A stretch of DNA of 19,839 nucleotides from Candidatus Hydrogenedentota bacterium (GTDB taxonomy: Bacteria > Hydrogenedentota > Hydrogenedentia > Hydrogenedentales > SLHB01): NCBI GenBank assembly GCA_029262095.1, contig JAJDAB010000668.1:1-19839 (forward strand). Reading direction: 5' to 3'. Shown in pieces: positions 5,282-14,718 of the stretch; the stretch's first letter is position 1; each line of letters begins with the position of its first letter. The notes under the pieces are model-generated. The model ran no database searches, had not been told where the DNA came from, and saw only the letters and a list, made by a program, of their open reading frames with translations. Position numbers and translations under genes: made by a program.

Positions 5282-8134
5282 TTACCGGCTCTCATCCGCA
5301 ATCGAACGGAAATACGCTTCGATGAGCGGCCTGTACTCTTCCATCACATGTTCGCCGCGGCCGTTTTCCAATTCCAATTCAGAGGACTGCGGCATCGGCA
5401 ACTCTTCGATATCGCCAGCGAGCGGATCGGGATCATCCGGACCCGGCTTTGTGTCAGCCATGCGCCGTTTGCCCTGGGAGCTTTCACGGTCCGCTTTCGG
5501 ATTCCCCATCGATTCCTCAGAACCGTAGACATTAAACGGCGTCGATCCCGCGCTCATTCCACCCTGACCGGCTTGGCCCATGCCAAAGCCGCCAAAGCTA
5601 TTGCTCGCGCTAGTCGACAAACTCTTGCCAAACTGCCCCATCGTGTTGCCCGGGTTCATACCCATCTGAATCTTCAGCCGCAACTCGCACTGACTACTGC
5701 CCTGGCCGCCGGCTGATTCGCAAAATTCAATCATCGCTTCCATCTCGTCTTTCGCTTCCAACGTCGACGGATGCCCTTCCAGAGCGTCGGCCTTCGCGAG
5801 TTGGCCGGTCGCACGGTCCATGATCTGAGGTATAGCCCGTTGTTCGATCTGATCGGCAATATCAACCGCATCTTGTGCGACGACGGGATAGCCTTCTTCG
5901 ATATCTTTAGCGTGATCGCGAAGGCGACCCTTCAATTCCTCAAGAGCCTCTTCCACAGCCGACTGTTGTTCACTCAACTCCTTCAACCGAATTTGTTCGT
6001 CAATACTTGGCGCAGCCGCGTCTTTGTACGTGCGTGCTTGACGTTCAATCCGTTGTTGCAGCGTGTAGAGGTGCTTGAACATCTCCACGTCTTCCATCAG
6101 GTGATACACGTCTTCCAGTTCTTGGTTCGCTTGTTGAATTTCTTCCTGGAATGCCTCCATCTGACGCCCCAGCTCTTCAAGCGCTTTGCGCTGTGCCTCG
6201 GCCGCTGATGCCATTGCGGACTGCCGGCCCTCGGACTGTTCGTTCGCGTTCTTCATCTGCTCCTCGCTCTGCTGCATGTGTTTGCCAGCTTTCGCGAGTT
6301 GCTCAGCGATTTCTTTCAACGCCTTCTTATAATCGTCCTCTACATCAAAGACCGACGGCTCTTTCGACTGTTCTTCCAATTGCTTGGCGAGCTGATCCGC
6401 TTGCTCCGCCAAGTCGCGTTGCTGTCCAAGCAAGTCCGCGAGATCGCGTTCCTCTTGTTCCGAAAGTTCTTCACCCGCGGCTAGCTTGTCCTGCAACTTC
6501 TCGGTGGCTTCTTGAATCGCTTCTTGTTTCGACGCGACGTTTTCGATCTGGTCGAGCATGTCGCCATACTTCTGATTCAAGTCTTCTGCCGTCATTTGCG
6601 ATTGCATGAAATCGCGATACTCGTCCTGCGAAATAATGCGCAACTGAAATGCTTCCGATGCCTCAGTTTGTGGTGCGCCGGGTCGTGTATCGGTCGCCGT
6701 GGCGTAGTATTCGAGCGTGTCGCCGGGTTGTACACCCAGCGCCTCTAGGTCGAGCATCGACACGCCGTCCGCAAACGTTTGAATCGATTCAGCGGTATAC
6801 ACGCGTTCGCGAGCGTCATCGGATTGGTTGTGATTGCGCAGCAATTCGATCCGCTCCACACCCAAATCGTCAGACGCTTCCAGAACAATCGGTATTTTCG
6901 CTGTGGGTGTCGCAAGCGAATGACGGCCAGGGCTTGCGACTGTTATATTCGGCGCTTCGTCCGGCAGGATTTCGAGCGCAAGGCCAATTCGATCCTCGCT
7001 TTGGCGGCCATCAATATCGATGACCGATGCGTCCAATCGGCCAGCACGCGACAGCGTAAACGTACCGCTTACGGTATTCGCTTCCGTGCGCGGCGACATG
7101 TCGATTTTCGTCCCATCAACGGTCAATTCGCCCGCTTCCAGTGGGCGATTCGAGGTCAACGTAATCGTGACTTCGGTGCCCTCGTATGTCCGGATTGGTG
7201 CATCGGCAACGAGCCGCGTCTTCGGCATGAGACCTGTGTATTTCGGATACGTGAACGATACGGACGCGTATTCGATGCGAGGCACTTGGTTGATCGTCAA
7301 CGGATATCGTTTGCTGCGACCATCCTCAATGCGCGCGAAATAGTTTAGATCGGCACGGGGCGCTTCAATGGTTTGGAAGAACGACCGGTCGTCCGAACGG
7401 AACATTGGCAGCTCGGCCATCTCGCGGCCATCAAGGGCTTCGACCACCAGGGTCACATCATCGACGGGGCGGCCAGATGTATCGACCACCACTTGCAGGT
7501 TTTCGCCATAGTTGATGTTCGCGCCGCCCGGCGAAACTTCAAACCGAGTTGCACTATATGGGGGATGATCGCCAAAGGGATCGAGGAAGCGGGGTAGCAC
7601 TGCGCCAAACACGTTCGGAAAGACAGTCGGTAACAATACCGCCAATGCAATCGCCCCGCCCATGAACAGCGCTTCCTTGCTCAGGCTCTTCGGACGCAAT
7701 GCCGAGAAGCCGGGGAGTTTTCTTACGGTCTCAGCCGCTTCCGCGATCTCCGCGTTCATCAAGTCGCTGGATACATTGCGCGGCTGTCCTCCTGCCAACG
7801 CCTCTTCAAAGTCGATTGCGTTTACGAGATCGTTGCGCGCCTCGGGATGGCTCTGCTCGACCATGCGCGCAACCATTCGTGCGCGTGATCGCGATCGGGT
7901 CGCCACGCGAAATCCGGTCCAGGCCGCAGCACATGCCGTCGCGGCGATGAGTGCATCAACGCCGACCCGCCAGCCCGCCGCCATCGGAAAGACCACATCA
8001 ATGTAAACCGCGAGCAGGATGGCAACCGGCACGACCCATGCCATGCGGACGAAACCCAGCAACATCGCGCGGCGGCCATGCGCGCGCTGAATGACGCCTA
8101 ATTCTTCGTGGAGCGTGAGTGTTGCGGAAGTCAC
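5282..8134 (-). CDS. DUF4175-like membrane protein with long coiled coil
   Basis: 950 residues. The N-terminus has two membrane segments (about 30-48 and 60-75), an Arg-rich cytosolic loop, and a third hydrophobic segment (about 154-175, FMGGAIALAVLLPTVFPNVF). A beta-rich, Ig-like periplasmic region follows (about 195-505), with 'SVSFTYPKYTGL' typical of the DUF4175 and related VWA-operon proteins. Residues 510-745 are almost entirely Glu/Gln/Ala/Lys-rich helix predicted to be coiled coil. The C-terminus is Gly/Ser/Gln-rich, then acidic. No enzymatic motif was seen. It probably forms a large periplasmic scaffold for the MoxR/VWA system. The start is GTG at 8134, with AGAGGA 10 nt upstream. 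It lies 25 bp after the second VWA gene. Confidence 0.8.
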   Translation of the reverse strand: MTSATLTLHEELGVIQRAHGRRAMLLGFVRMAWVVPVAILLAVYIDVVFPMAAGWRVGVDALIAATACAAAWTGFRVATRSRSRARMVARMVEQSHPEARNDLVNAIDFEEALAGGQPRNVSSDLMNAEIAEAAETVRKLPGFSALRPKSLSKEALFMGGAIALAVLLPTVFPNVFGAVLPRFLDPFGDHPPYSATRFEVSPGGANINYGENLQVVVDTSGRPVDDVTLVVEALDGREMAELPMFRSDDRSFFQTIEAPRADLNYFARIEDGRSKRYPLTINQVPRIEYASVSFTYPKYTGLMPKTRLVADAPIRTYEGTEVTITLTSNRPLEAGELTVDGTKIDMSPRTEANTVSGTFTLSRAGRLDASVIDIDGRQSEDRIGLALEILPDEAPNITVASPGRHSLATPTAKIPIVLEASDDLGVERIELLRNHNQSDDARERVYTAESIQTFADGVSMLDLEALGVQPGDTLEYYATATDTRPGAPQTEASEAFQLRIISQDEYRDFMQSQMTAEDLNQKYGDMLDQIENVASKQEAIQEATEKLQDKLAAGEELSEQEERDLADLLGQQRDLAEQADQLAKQLEEQSKEPSVFDVEDDYKKALKEIAEQLAKAGKHMQQSEEQMKNANEQSEGRQSAMASAAEAQRKALEELGRQMEAFQEEIQQANQELEDVYHLMEDVEMFKHLYTLQQRIERQARTYKDAAAPSIDEQIRLKELSEQQSAVEEALEELKGRLRDHAKDIEEGYPVVAQDAVDIADQIEQRAIPQIMDRATGQLAKADALEGHPSTLEAKDEMEAMIEFCESAGGQGSSQCELRLKIQMGMNPGNTMGQFGKSLSTSASNSFGGFGMGQAGQGGMSAGSTPFNVYGSEESMGNPKADRESSQGKRRMADTKPGPDDPDPLAGDIEELPMPQSSELELENGRGEHVMEEYRPLIEAYFRSIADESR

Positions 8135-8159
8135 GAATGCAGTTTCCTCTGTATACCGA

Positions 8160-10400
8160 TTATACTAAACCGGAACGCCGTCGCAGGAACCACTCCAACG
8201 ACAACAGTACAATTATGGCTGAAAACAACGCCATTCGGTCCCAAACGTCGACCGGGTCTTCCTCTTCCCGAGTGAGTTGTTGGAACTCCGCGAGTAAGTC
8301 AGGCAATTGTTCGATCTGCGATGGCTCAAGTACTGAACCGCCCGTCGTGTCAGCGATCGCGGACATTAGATCGGGATCGGCGGCGACAAACCGGTTCTCG
8401 ATGCTGTCGGTGTACACCGTGAACTGTAGTTCCTCTTGCTCCGGCGAACCGATATTGCTGTTCAAAACTGCCCGGAATTCGCCTTCTTGTTCAGGCAAGA
8501 AACTCGCCGTATACATTTCAGCCCGATCTTCCGACGCGGTCGGCACGATGTCGCGTTCCGAACCATCCGGCGCTGTCACGACGATCTTTGGCGCATAATC
8601 TTCTTCATCCACAAACTTCGTGCGCACGACGAAGGTAACCGCATCACCTTCGTCATACGCATGCCGATCAACCCGGAACGAAATGTCTTGCCCCGGCAAG
8701 AAATCGGATTCGGATACGAGCCAGCGGATCATCTGGCCCCAGAATTTCGCGTACACGTCGTCGTACGACTCTAGGTCCTGGGGCAGGAACGCCCAACGCC
8801 AAAGACCCGTAGCGCCGATGCTCATCACTTTGCCCTTGCCGTACCGCTGATGCGCGATCGCCGCGATTTCGCCCTCAGGATTGCCCGTCGCGCTCTTGGC
8901 CAAGACGACGCTCAACGCGCGTTCATCTTTCACCCGCGTCACGCTCACCATTTCCGGTAACTCCCGAAGGATCAGATCAGCCGGTTGGCCGCCGCCGAAC
9001 GAAAAGACGGGGCTCCGCTTCCCTGCTTCGGTCAATCCGATCCGGATGTCGCGAATGGCTTCCTGGTCCCAAGTCACGGGTTCCATCGCGCTCAGCCCAT
9101 CATCCTCCGTGCGGGCATACGCCTGACCCCGCGCGAAGACGAGGCTGCCGCCGCGTTCCGCGACAAAGTCCTGCAACCGGCGCAAGTCTTCTGCGCTGAA
9201 TAGCGCATCGACATCCCGTCCGAGAATGATGCAGTCGTAGGCGTACAGTTCGCGCCGAGTCCTCGGCAACGCGACACCCTGCGTGACTGTCGCATCCGAG
9301 CCGTCACGCTTTTTCTTAGCGCCGGAAGACACCGCGAAAATCTTTTCCGGACCCAGTTGAAATACCGATGTCACCTCCAACTGCGGGTCTCGTTGCAACG
9401 TCCGCAACATGAACTTGCTGTCCCAGTATGGTTTTGCTTCGACGTAGAGAACTCGGTGTTTCTCATCTACTACCTGCGTAAAGACGGTACGCCGATTGTT
9501 TTCCTCGTCAGCTTCGCCGCCCAGAGGCTTCACTTCTACGCGATACCGCAGTGCGCCCTTTTTCGATTCCTCGACCGGAAACGTCACGCGGGTATTGCTG
9601 CCCTTCATCATGACTTGCTGGCGCGACACGAATTCATCTTCGCGAAAAAGCGACACGTCCGCATACCAGTCCGCGAACCCGGACTGTGTAACCGTTGCAT
9701 GCAGCGTCGCGGGTTGGTCGACAATGAGGAAGTCCTGATTTAACCGCGCCGTAACGTACACGTCTTTCGTTTCCGCTGCCGTGCCAACGGTCAATCCCCA
9801 GACCGGCACTTGTTGCGCTTTCATCACGCGTGCCGCTTGGCGCGCCGTGCTGGTTACGTTTTCGCGGCCATCGGAGATGAGCAACACGCCAGCACGAGGC
9901 CGTTCAGAAGTACGACCGGCTACATCGAACAGCGCAGCCCCCACGTCGGTCTTGCGTCCTGCAATCGGAATGTCAGTTATCAACGCACCCAGCGGCTGCA
10001 TACGCACGCCGTCGCCAAACGTGTAGTATTCAACGTCGTACGCCTCGGATAGTTGATGATCGAACATCGCTTTGTGATCATCCAATAGCTTCGCGACATA
10101 CGTCGCACGCGATGCGCCCGCCATGTCTTCGGTTGCCATGCTGCCGGTCGCATCAATCAGGACGGTGAGTTGTGCACGTTCATCCGGCGCCTCCGTCGTT
10201 CGTAGCGCGACCGGTCGCAACAAGACAAGCGCAATGAGTCCGATCGCAATCAATCGGAGAGTCGCCAAGCCGTAACGCCGGGCGAAAGAAGCGTCCACTC
10301 GCGCACGCGCATACGCCCAAATCGCCAGCGCCGCGGCTAGGATCGCGCAACCCACGACGCCCGGCAGCGACCAGGGAGGATCGAAAAAGATGCCGTCCAT
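8160..10400 (-). CDS. Membrane VWA-domain protein with glutamine-amidotransferase-like region
   Basis: 746 residues. Two N-terminal membrane segments (12-30 and 46-62) lead into a von Willebrand A domain: LTVLIDATGSM (MIDAS Asp83, Thr85, Ser87), a central TDVGAALFD and LLISDGRENV. The first MIDAS position carries Thr where most VWA domains have Ser. From about residue 300 beta-rich domains follow, then 'HRVLYVEAKPYWDSKFMLRT', which resembles the GATase-1-like fold of BatA-neighbour proteins; I see no clear catalytic Cys-His pair. A C-terminal membrane segment (ALFSAIIVLLSLEWFL) ends in RRRS. The ATG at 10400 follows the BatA-like stop by 4 bp (TAAGGTGATG), so it is preferred over an in-frame ATG at 10538 inside the upstream gene, whose extra 46 residues look like off-frame translation. 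It may sense or assemble periplasmic complexes under MoxR control. Confidence 0.82.
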   Translation of the reverse strand: MDGIFFDPPWSLPGVVGCAILAAALAIWAYARARVDASFARRYGLATLRLIAIGLIALVLLRPVALRTTEAPDERAQLTVLIDATGSMATEDMAGASRATYVAKLLDDHKAMFDHQLSEAYDVEYYTFGDGVRMQPLGALITDIPIAGRKTDVGAALFDVAGRTSERPRAGVLLISDGRENVTSTARQAARVMKAQQVPVWGLTVGTAAETKDVYVTARLNQDFLIVDQPATLHATVTQSGFADWYADVSLFREDEFVSRQQVMMKGSNTRVTFPVEESKKGALRYRVEVKPLGGEADEENNRRTVFTQVVDEKHRVLYVEAKPYWDSKFMLRTLQRDPQLEVTSVFQLGPEKIFAVSSGAKKKRDGSDATVTQGVALPRTRRELYAYDCIILGRDVDALFSAEDLRRLQDFVAERGGSLVFARGQAYARTEDDGLSAMEPVTWDQEAIRDIRIGLTEAGKRSPVFSFGGGQPADLILRELPEMVSVTRVKDERALSVVLAKSATGNPEGEIAAIAHQRYGKGKVMSIGATGLWRWAFLPQDLESYDDVYAKFWGQMIRWLVSESDFLPGQDISFRVDRHAYDEGDAVTFVVRTKFVDEEDYAPKIVVTAPDGSERDIVPTASEDRAEMYTASFLPEQEGEFRAVLNSNIGSPEQEELQFTVYTDSIENRFVAADPDLMSAIADTTGGSVLEPSQIEQLPDLLAEFQQLTREEEDPVDVWDRMALFSAIIVLLSLEWFLRRRSGLV

Positions 10401-10404
10401 CACC

Positions 10405-12510
10405 TTACCGCCGCCACAGCCATTGCAGAGCAAGTTCGAGAACCAATAGCGCCATCGCCGCCGCCGCAAAATAGTGCCAGAGCGGCCGTCCATCAAACAT
10501 TTGGCCCAGCGTATCGACGCCCGCTCTATCTCCCGCAATCACGGTCGCACGCGTCCCTGCCGCCAACTGTTCAACCTGCTCAGGCGTCAATACACTCAGA
10601 TTGCTTTCACGTGGGTCGAGATTGACCGCTGCACTCGCAAGCCGCTCGCCATTTAGCGTCGCCCGGTAGAAGCCGGGTGAAGCCGTTTTGGAGAAAAGCA
10701 CCGCAGCTTCCGCGTCACGTTGTTCAACGCTCGCGCTCAACTCTTCGCCACCCGGACCCGTGAATCGGAACCCCCCGGTTGAGTCCGCTCGAGTCGCGAC
10801 CAAGGACGCGGGCTGTCCGATCAGGAACTCAGCGCGCGCGGCACCGGTCCGGCAAGACTTAATCATCTCCTGCACGATTGGCACGAAGACGGTTCGTTTC
10901 GATAGGTCGCTGTCGTCTAGCCCCGCGGAGAAATTGCAGGTCAATATCATGCCTTGTCCGTGCGATGCGCGAGCCATAGCTACATTTTCGTCGTTGTATC
11001 GCATCAACACCTGTCCAACACCCGCAACGCGATCCGTCGCGTGATAACTGTAAAATTCTATTTCCCGCAAGTCGTCTGATTCCCGGAATTTCTTAAGCAA
11101 CGGGTCATCGAAATTCGCTTGCGCCAACCGCGAGAACTCGCCGGATCGCAACCGTACTCGCGTACCCAATTGCAACGGAGTTGGCCATTCGCCCTGCGAA
11201 TACGCCGCAAGTTGTTCCTGAAGGGCGCGCTCATTTGGACCGCTCAAAAAGTGGATCAGCGCACCCCCATCGGTCACGCGCTCGTGCAACCGTTCGGCCA
11301 AGGCGTCGGGCATGGCGGCGGCCGCGTCAAGAATCACGATGCCGGTGTCCGGAAGAATCGCCTCGGCTGCGCCGAAGGTGCTTACAACCTGTACGTCCGG
11401 CGCGCTCACGCCGCCTTCCGCCGGGCTCAACGCCCGCGCGAGGAATCGCGTACTCGATTCCCGGCCACTAGTGTCGGCGTCGCTAATCACGAGCACACGC
11501 ACACGTTCCGACACATCCAGCGCGGTATAGCGACTATCGTCGGATGTCATGCCATCTACGGGAACAGACACAGTCGCTTCAAATGACCCAGCCTTATTTG
11601 CGCGAAAACGGAACTCCGCCGTTGCGACGGAGTTTGGCCGCAACACGACTTCCCGCCGGAGGGGAGCCTGGTCGTCGAACGCGAGTTGCACGGTGATGGT
11701 ATCGCCGCGCCCGCTGTAATTCGCGATCTCCGCCGTCAATTCCACGGGTTCGCCGAGCGCTGGGGTAGAAGGGCGCACGGACAACGAAGTGACGGCGATG
11801 TTCGCGCCATGTTCATCCCCAACCCCGATGAACGTCGTTTCGATATCGGATGGCATCGCAGAAAAATCCACGGCCGCCCAATTGGTCCGTTGAAAATCGG
11901 AGATAAAATGGATGTGCTTAGAAACGTCATCGACCGCGCTCAATTGTTTGATACATGCGGCAACTGCCGCATCCATGTCGCCCCGTTCAAATGTCGGCTC
12001 GGCCGCTTGTAAGTCGCGTTTCAGGTGAAACCGGTTCGCCGAAGGTCCGGGAAACGACGCCGATGGCATGCGTCCGACAAGGATTAGATTGGCCGTATCG
12101 TCCGCGCCAATTTGATCGAGGATTTCTTCGGCAAGACGTTGCGCGCGAGCAAACGGGGAAAATCCACCAGCTTGATATCCCATACTCGCCGATGCGTCCA
12201 CGACTATTATGTGCGCCGAATTCGCATCAGGATTCGACGCCGCCCCGTCGCGGCCTTCGTAATAAATTGGTCGCAGGAACGCGATGAGCAACAGCAGAAT
12301 GAATGCGGTCCGCAAAAGCATCAGCAAAAGGTGCCGTAGCCGGAATAGCCGCGACTGATTCGCTTGGGCTTTCTGCAGGAACTGCAAGGTCGGGAAGACG
12401 ATGCGCCGTGGCGTACGACGTGTAAGCAGATGAATCACATACGGTATGAACAACGCTAACGCACCGACCAACAACGCGGGATTCGCAAACGTAAGACCAA
12501 AGAGATTCAC
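10405..12510 (-). CDS. BatA-like membrane protein with VWA domain
   Basis: 701 residues. The N-terminus is the BatA/aerotolerance-regulator domain: LFGLTFANPALLVGALALFIPYVIHLL is followed by RRTPRRIVFPTLQFL and a second membrane segment (about 58-80, LRHLLLMLLRTAFILLLLIA). A VWA domain begins at HIIVVDASASMGY with a complete MIDAS DxSxS (Asp105, Ser107, Ser109). The rest is periplasmic beta-rich and GATase-like sequence, with a C-terminal membrane segment (HYFAAAAMALLVLELALQWLW). BatA-type proteins act with MoxR and DUF58 partners; in Bacteroides they are linked to oxygen tolerance, but that phenotype should not be transferred here. The start is GTG at 12510, overlapping the DUF58 stop (GTGA). 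Confidence 0.85.
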   Translation of the reverse strand: MNLFGLTFANPALLVGALALFIPYVIHLLTRRTPRRIVFPTLQFLQKAQANQSRLFRLRHLLLMLLRTAFILLLLIAFLRPIYYEGRDGAASNPDANSAHIIVVDASASMGYQAGGFSPFARAQRLAEEILDQIGADDTANLILVGRMPSASFPGPSANRFHLKRDLQAAEPTFERGDMDAAVAACIKQLSAVDDVSKHIHFISDFQRTNWAAVDFSAMPSDIETTFIGVGDEHGANIAVTSLSVRPSTPALGEPVELTAEIANYSGRGDTITVQLAFDDQAPLRREVVLRPNSVATAEFRFRANKAGSFEATVSVPVDGMTSDDSRYTALDVSERVRVLVISDADTSGRESSTRFLARALSPAEGGVSAPDVQVVSTFGAAEAILPDTGIVILDAAAAMPDALAERLHERVTDGGALIHFLSGPNERALQEQLAAYSQGEWPTPLQLGTRVRLRSGEFSRLAQANFDDPLLKKFRESDDLREIEFYSYHATDRVAGVGQVLMRYNDENVAMARASHGQGMILTCNFSAGLDDSDLSKRTVFVPIVQEMIKSCRTGAARAEFLIGQPASLVATRADSTGGFRFTGPGGEELSASVEQRDAEAAVLFSKTASPGFYRATLNGERLASAAVNLDPRESNLSVLTPEQVEQLAAGTRATVIAGDRAGVDTLGQMFDGRPLWHYFAAAAMALLVLELALQWLWRR

Positions 12511-13451
12511 CGCGCGCCGCCCGGCCGGTTCAACAAGAAATCACGCAAGATATCGCTATACGGCTCGTCCGTTTGCACCGTGCGGTATTCAATTCCACGC
12601 GCAATGGACGCGGAACGTAGGTGCTCTATGAACGTCTCCACCTCCGCCGCATACGCCTCCGCGATATCACCCGATCGCGAAGTCATCATCGCGCCCGTCT
12701 CCGAATCGACAAAGTTGATGCTGTCCAGCGGCGGCAACTGACGCTCGTACGGATGCATCACATGAAACAACAACACTTGAAAATTCCGGTGCCGGTACAT
12801 GTTCAACGCCTGAATAACTTCATCCACATCGTCAAGAAAATCCGACACGACGATTAACAACCCACGTCGTTTGATGAGGCTGTACGCATCGCGCAACGTG
12901 CCGGACAACGATGTCTGCTTGCCCAGTTCTTGTTTGTCCATCGCGTCGAGCAACGTATACAAATGAGGAAACGTGCCGCCGGGTGGACGGTGCGTGCGGA
13001 TGCGGTCATCGAACAACGTCAGTCCGACTCGATCACCCTGTTGCACCAATAGAAAAGCGATGGCTGCGGCGAGATGTTTCGCGTAGTCCAACTTCGATAC
13101 CGTGTCTTTGCCGAACAAGCGTTGATACGCCGGGCCGCCATACCCCATGGATGCACTGCAATCCACGAGCAAATACCCGTTCATGTCGGTTTCGGTTTGA
13201 AACAGTTTTACGAAATAGCGATCAGATCGCGCGTAAGCTTTCCAGTCAATCGTTCGGATTTCATCGCCGGGGTTGTATTCACGGTAGTCGATAAACTCCG
13301 CCGCCGATCCTTTGTATGGCGACCGGTGACGCCCCGCGAACGCGCCCTCCACAATCACGCGTGACGCGAACAATAGATTCTGCAGATTAGCAAGCGCAGA
13401 AGGCTGCAGCAGTTGCCAAGCCCCGTTGCCGTTTTTCGATTCGGCCGCCAC
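12507..13451 (-). CDS. DUF58 protein (MoxR partner with VWA-like domain)
   Basis: 314 residues, cytosolic. The DUF58 signature is clear: HRSPYKGSAAEFIDYREYNP, then GDEIRTIDWKAYARSDRYFV and KLFQTETD (about 42-88). It leads into a VWA-like domain with DCSASMG (Asp97, Ser99, Ser101) and LLIVVSDFLDDVDE. DUF58 proteins are usually encoded next to MoxR ATPases and are thought to act as substrates or adaptors that link the ATPase to membrane VWA proteins. The start is GTG at 13451, 9 bp after the moxR stop, with no good Shine-Dalgarno site, so coupled translation is likely. The 3' end overlaps the BatA-like gene by 4 bp. Confidence 0.93.
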   Translation of the reverse strand: MAAESKNGNGAWQLLQPSALANLQNLLFASRVIVEGAFAGRHRSPYKGSAAEFIDYREYNPGDEIRTIDWKAYARSDRYFVKLFQTETDMNGYLLVDCSASMGYGGPAYQRLFGKDTVSKLDYAKHLAAAIAFLLVQQGDRVGLTLFDDRIRTHRPPGGTFPHLYTLLDAMDKQELGKQTSLSGTLRDAYSLIKRRGLLIVVSDFLDDVDEVIQALNMYRHRNFQVLLFHVMHPYERQLPPLDSINFVDSETGAMMTSRSGDIAEAYAAEVETFIEHLRSASIARGIEYRTVQTDEPYSDILRDFLLNRPGGAR

Positions 13452-13460
13452 TGCTATCGG

Positions 13461-14489
13461 CTACTTACGGTAGTCCGCCTCAGGCACTTGCTCGATCAAA
13501 GTATCGACGATCTTGCGCACACTTACGCCTTCGCCGGTGGCATTGTAATTCGCGATAATGCGGTGTTGTAGCACCGGACGAGCCACTTCCCGCACGTCTT
13601 CCGTCGATGGCGCCGGTTTGCCGCGCAACAACGACAATGCCTTCGCGCCGAGAACCAGATATTGCGAAGCCCGCGGCCCCGCGCCCCACTCGACATATTT
13701 TTTCACGAAGTCCCGCGCGCCTTGTTCGTTGGGTCGGGAAGCACGCGCCAGATCAACCGCATAGTTCAAAACGTGTTTCGATATCGGCACGCGCCGCACC
13801 AATTGTTGAAACGCGATCACCTGTTCTTTCGTGAATACCGGCTCGAGTGTCGGCGGTTCCGATTGTGTCGTCGTGTCGACAATATTCATTTCTTCCTCGC
13901 GCGCCGGGTATTCAATATTGATGCTGAACATGAACCGATCGAGCTGCGCTTCCGGCAGCGGATACGTGCCCTCATGTTCAATCGGATTCTGTGTGGCCAC
14001 GACAAAAAAAGGAGGCTCCAACGGATACGATCGACCCGCCGCAGTAATCGTGTATTCCTGCATCGCCTCAAGGAGTGCCGCTTGTGTCTTCGGCGGCGTG
14101 CGATTGATTTCATCGGCAAGGACCAAATTCGCGAACAACGGACCCTTCACAAACCGCAACGCGCGTTCACCCGAAGTGGCATCTGCCTGAAGAATTTCCG
14201 TGCCCGTAATATCCGAAGGCATGAGGTCCGGCGTAAACTGGATGCGCTTGAAATCCCAACCCAAGGTCTGCGCGAGCGTCTTCACCAACAACGTCTTCGC
14301 CAGCCCCGGCACACCAATGATGAGCGCATGCCCCCGGCTGAACAACGCCATCAGCAATTCGTCCACCACGCGATCCTGCCCTACGATGACTTGATGAATT
14401 GCTTCCCGCAGTTCAGCATATCCCCGGGCAAATGCCTCGGCTTGTTCGAGATCATTCCCCGAAATCTCGGCGCCAGTCTCCGTCGTCAT
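13461..14489 (-). CDS. MoxR-family AAA+ ATPase
   Basis: 342 residues, cytosolic. Walker A is GVPGLAKT (59-66), Walker B is LVLADE (122-127), and the segment NRTPPKTQAALLEAMQE is diagnostic of MoxR. Sensor 1 lies in VVATQNPIEHEGTYPLPEAQ, with Arg185 in LDRF as the likely arginine finger. The length is normal for the family. MoxR ATPases are chaperone-like AAA+ proteins that activate or assemble partner complexes, usually DUF58 and VWA proteins encoded next to them, as here. It is the first gene of the operon. AGAGAGG, 8 nt before the ATG, fixes the start. Confidence 0.96.
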   Translation of the reverse strand: MTTETGAEISGNDLEQAEAFARGYAELREAIHQVIVGQDRVVDELLMALFSRGHALIIGVPGLAKTLLVKTLAQTLGWDFKRIQFTPDLMPSDITGTEILQADATSGERALRFVKGPLFANLVLADEINRTPPKTQAALLEAMQEYTITAAGRSYPLEPPFFVVATQNPIEHEGTYPLPEAQLDRFMFSINIEYPAREEEMNIVDTTTQSEPPTLEPVFTKEQVIAFQQLVRRVPISKHVLNYAVDLARASRPNEQGARDFVKKYVEWGAGPRASQYLVLGAKALSLLRGKPAPSTEDVREVARPVLQHRIIANYNATGEGVSVRKIVDTLIEQVPEADYRK

Positions 14490-14718
14490 GCGTTATACCT
14501 CTCTTCGGAGCCGCCGCCACTGCGCGCGACTAGTTCGTATCCACAGCACACCTGCACTCAATCGCTCATAATCGGAAACCTTGCCTCTGATTGCAAGGAC
14601 GTCGGAAATCGCAACGTTCAGACGCCTGATACGACACAATCCGACCGACGATTTGTTCGCAACACTCGATTCTGTGAATTGGAGCCTCACCTAGAATACA
14701 GCGACGGCGCGAGAATGG
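14490..14718 (-). promoter_or_regulatory. Leader region upstream of the MoxR operon
   Basis: 229 bp without a convincing gene between the glycosyltransferase stop and moxR. The moxR ribosome binding site AGAGAGG is at 14498-14504. A promoter for the eight-gene operon is expected here. A TTGCAA-N18-ATTATG pair on the minus strand is the best candidate I saw, but it is weak. No terminator hairpin with a U-run was seen, so read-through from the glycosyltransferase gene is possible. Confidence 0.35.

Noticed and set aside
4581..5528. 315-codon open frame on the plus strand
   Set aside because: It is antisense to DUF4159 and the DUF4175-like gene, which have clear domains, ribosome binding sites and operon spacing. 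The translation is Arg/His-rich with no recognisable family, as expected of a shadow frame in GC-rich DNA.
10401..10538. 46-residue N-terminal extension of the second VWA protein
   Set aside because: It overlaps the coding end of the BatA-like gene, is Arg/Trp/Cys-rich, and precedes a better start at 10400 that sits 4 bp after the upstream stop.
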